Shown piece after piece: positions 61,993 to 64,000 of a stretch of DNA of 64,000 bases (position 1 is the stretch's first letter; each line of letters opens with the position of its first letter). Position numbers and translations under genes: made by a program. The DNA lies in assembly GCA_022749755.1 (NCBI GenBank), contig CM040448.1, positions 13,762,481 through 13,826,480 of the forward strand, in the 5' to 3' direction. The notes beneath the pieces were generated by a model that searched no databases, was not told where the DNA came from, and saw nothing but the letters and a program-made list of their open reading frames with translations. The DNA is from Azadirachta indica. Its lineage: Eukaryota > Streptophyta > Magnoliopsida > Sapindales > Meliaceae.

Positions 61993-64000
61993 CTTGCTAA
62001 ACTGGGGATGCATGGATAAGTGTTATTTCTGTCATTTTAAATCATTTTAATTGAAAAGAATATTATAAATAAAAAGGAGATTCGCAAGGATACTGAGGGT
62101 CCTATATCCTATCATCAGTTATCACCCTTCACCAAATTATTTTTTTGCAGGCGGCGACTCCAAAGTTATCTTCAAAATGAGGCCCCTTCCATCATTATTT
62201 TATTGTGATTGAGAAAGTGGGTTGCTTTGGTGCCCTTTCATTTTCGCTACAGAGAGGGTCAGTTTATTATACGACAGTTAAAGTTTATAATACATCCAAT
62301 TTTTTTAGTCATATTTCTTAAATTTGTTGTCACATATTCAAAATTTCATGATTTATCTCTTTTTAAATTTCTTGGTTGTTTAATATATTTTTGATACATG
62401 AAAATTAATCTTGAATCCCAGTCTAATTTCAAGGCAAAACTACAACATTCTATTTACATGTGAATAAAAAGGCATAAGTAGATCTAAATCACACTTTATG
62501 ATTTCAATTGTGGATTATAGTATGAAAGATAAAAATAAACTCAAATCTGGTTCAAATCAATATAATAATTTCTGCCTAACTCACCTAAGAATATTTAAAC
62601 ACAAAAAATTCATGGTGTGATTAGGCCAACGTAGGGAGAATGACTGATACCTTCCTTTAGTTTGATCTAATTAATCAAAATTTTTTTATACTTTAAAAAA
62701 TTATTTGTTACATCCAACTGTTAGTTTGATTAATGGTTAAATTGTATTTTTAAGGATGCATTTTTCTTTTAATATTATAAAAACATAAAATAAAAAAAAA
62801 TAAGAATTATATTAATAAAAAATAGAATACTAAAACTTAAATTTAATTTTTTATAAATGTAATTTTTAAATAATTTATAAATAAAAAATACATAACAAAA
62901 TAAATATAAAAACAATAAATTAAATTCCTAAAACAGTAACCCTAAAATCAATTCTTCTTTATGCTATGTTCTTCTTCTTCAATTCTTCTTCATGCTTTCT
63001 TCTTCTTCCATAAGTAGTTCTAATCTAAACCAACAACAATCTAAAAGCTAATAAGCAAAATAAATCACAACTCTAATTTCCAATTACAAATCAAACTTAA
63101 AAAACTCCCAATTTTTTGGTAACCAAAACCTTCAAAATTTGGACATGGGTGTGTCCAAAAACTAAATTATTTTCCTTCGTTGCATCGTCCCCAAGAACCG
63201 CCACCATATTACCCTTTGCTACTTTGTCATCGTTGGCTTATTTGTACCCTCTACAACCCCTCCTTCCTGGCCGCCACCCATAGCTCCAATGTGTCTAAAT
63301 CGTAGCCACTTTTACTGATTTGCTGGTTTTTCTTTGTTGAGATAAAGTGGTTTTGGAATGCCTTTAGAAGAAGAAATGGTTTTGAATGCATTTGGAGAAG
63401 AAACGATTTCGCATTCAACCCTTGGGCATCGACGATTTGAATGTAGAAGAATTTGTGGATTTGTTCGACAATTTTGAATGCAAAAGAGAGAGAAAGTAAA
63501 AATAATAAATAAACTTAAAAGTAAATTGATAACTTTTTAAAGTATAAGGGTTAAAGTACATATAAATTTAAAAAATAGAGTGATTAAAATATAAATATTA
63601 TAATAAAAAATTTAAAAAATTTTGTGGGGCTTGGAGGACTAAGCCCTCTTAGGCCCTTGAAGACTATCACTTGTTGGAAAAATTGAGATTCCAAACTTGT
63701 GTGGCACCTAGTTCAGCTGATGGGAAAATCAAACTAGGTAAGTCTTTAAAAGCCAAAATCAAAGTCGGTTGCTCGTGTGATTACTGAGTAGCATGAGTTT
63801 CCTGTCCAATATGAGTAAAAACCAATTACAAATGCAAGAAAGGAAGAGCAAAACGTGAGAGAGAGTGGAAAATGGTAGAAGTGTCTTCATTCCACTAAAC
63901 AAGCATTACACACATATATGTTTACATTTAAATGGTTAGGATTGCTTTTTACAAAGTACTAAGAAGGACTGAGATTAAATGACAACATTTTATATACAAA

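Larger units (their letters stand above)
60841..64000. other. Intergenic DNA after CNGC-E
   Basis: No gene is supported to the right edge. It contains the CNGC-E 3' flank, a long ATA/TTA microsatellite and one dispersed direct repeat (61300-61375 and 61918-61992). ORFs 60859-61059, 61295-61480 and 62209-62394 have no family features. A stretch of CTTCTTCTT units lies near 62950-63010. Confidence 0.55.

Noticed and set aside
1..64000. A prokaryotic-type defence system, operon or CRISPR array
   Set aside because: Spliced plant genes throughout; no regularly spaced repeats with unique spacers were seen.

Overview
This is nuclear DNA from a eudicot plant, probably woody, though I cannot name the species. 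The signs are spliced genes with GT/AG introns, AT-rich intergenic DNA with TA and TAA microsatellites, a Ty1/copia retrotransposon with the usual plant primer-binding site, and plant-specific families (trehalose-phosphatase, DUF3444 J-protein, plant PP2C, plant cyclic-nucleotide-gated channels).

Layout. About 1-2.1 kb (minus): most of a trehalose-6-phosphate phosphatase gene, cut by the left edge. Its likely promoter and a GA/CT-rich leader lie near 6.3-6.43 kb, with a long 5'-UTR intron carrying several G-boxes. 10.06-12.31 kb (minus): a single-exon J-protein with a DUF3444 tail, probably with a leader exon near 15 kb. 18.48-18.8 kb (plus): a decayed scrap of a cyclic-nucleotide-gated channel (CNGC). 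19.1-23.65 kb (minus): an eight-exon PP2C phosphatase whose splice phases all close into 352 codons.

From 30 kb to the right-hand side the window is a CNGC birth-and-death cluster. CNGC-A (30.3-34.6 kb, plus) is intact, 706 codons. CNGC-B (35.4-38.8 kb, plus) is a dead copy with several lesions. CNGC-D (39.15-45.5 kb, minus) is dead, and a Ty1/copia element (about 40.65-44.30 kb) sits in its fourth intron. CNGC-C (47.2-50.4 kb, plus) is open through all exons, but is short (584 codons) and diverged. CNGC-E (56.5-60.8 kb, plus) is the dead sister of CNGC-C. Orphan scraps of further copies lie at 46.05 kb and 50.78 kb, with duplicated flanks near 45.7/51.9 kb and 46.5/50.6 kb. Between C and E (52.2-55.9 kb) are nested inverted repeats that look like MITE or foldback elements.

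The four gene families do not form a pathway; their adjacency is ordinary plant gene order. The most unusual content is the CNGC cluster: one conserved gene, one diverged but open short paralogue, three pseudogenes and at least three relics, with the pore-filter triplet changing between copies (GQN, GQS, GEN, DQN) and, in B, C and E, an initiator ATG that seems to be assembled across a splice junction. I saw no CRISPR array, operon or other prokaryotic system, and did not recognise a tRNA or rRNA gene.
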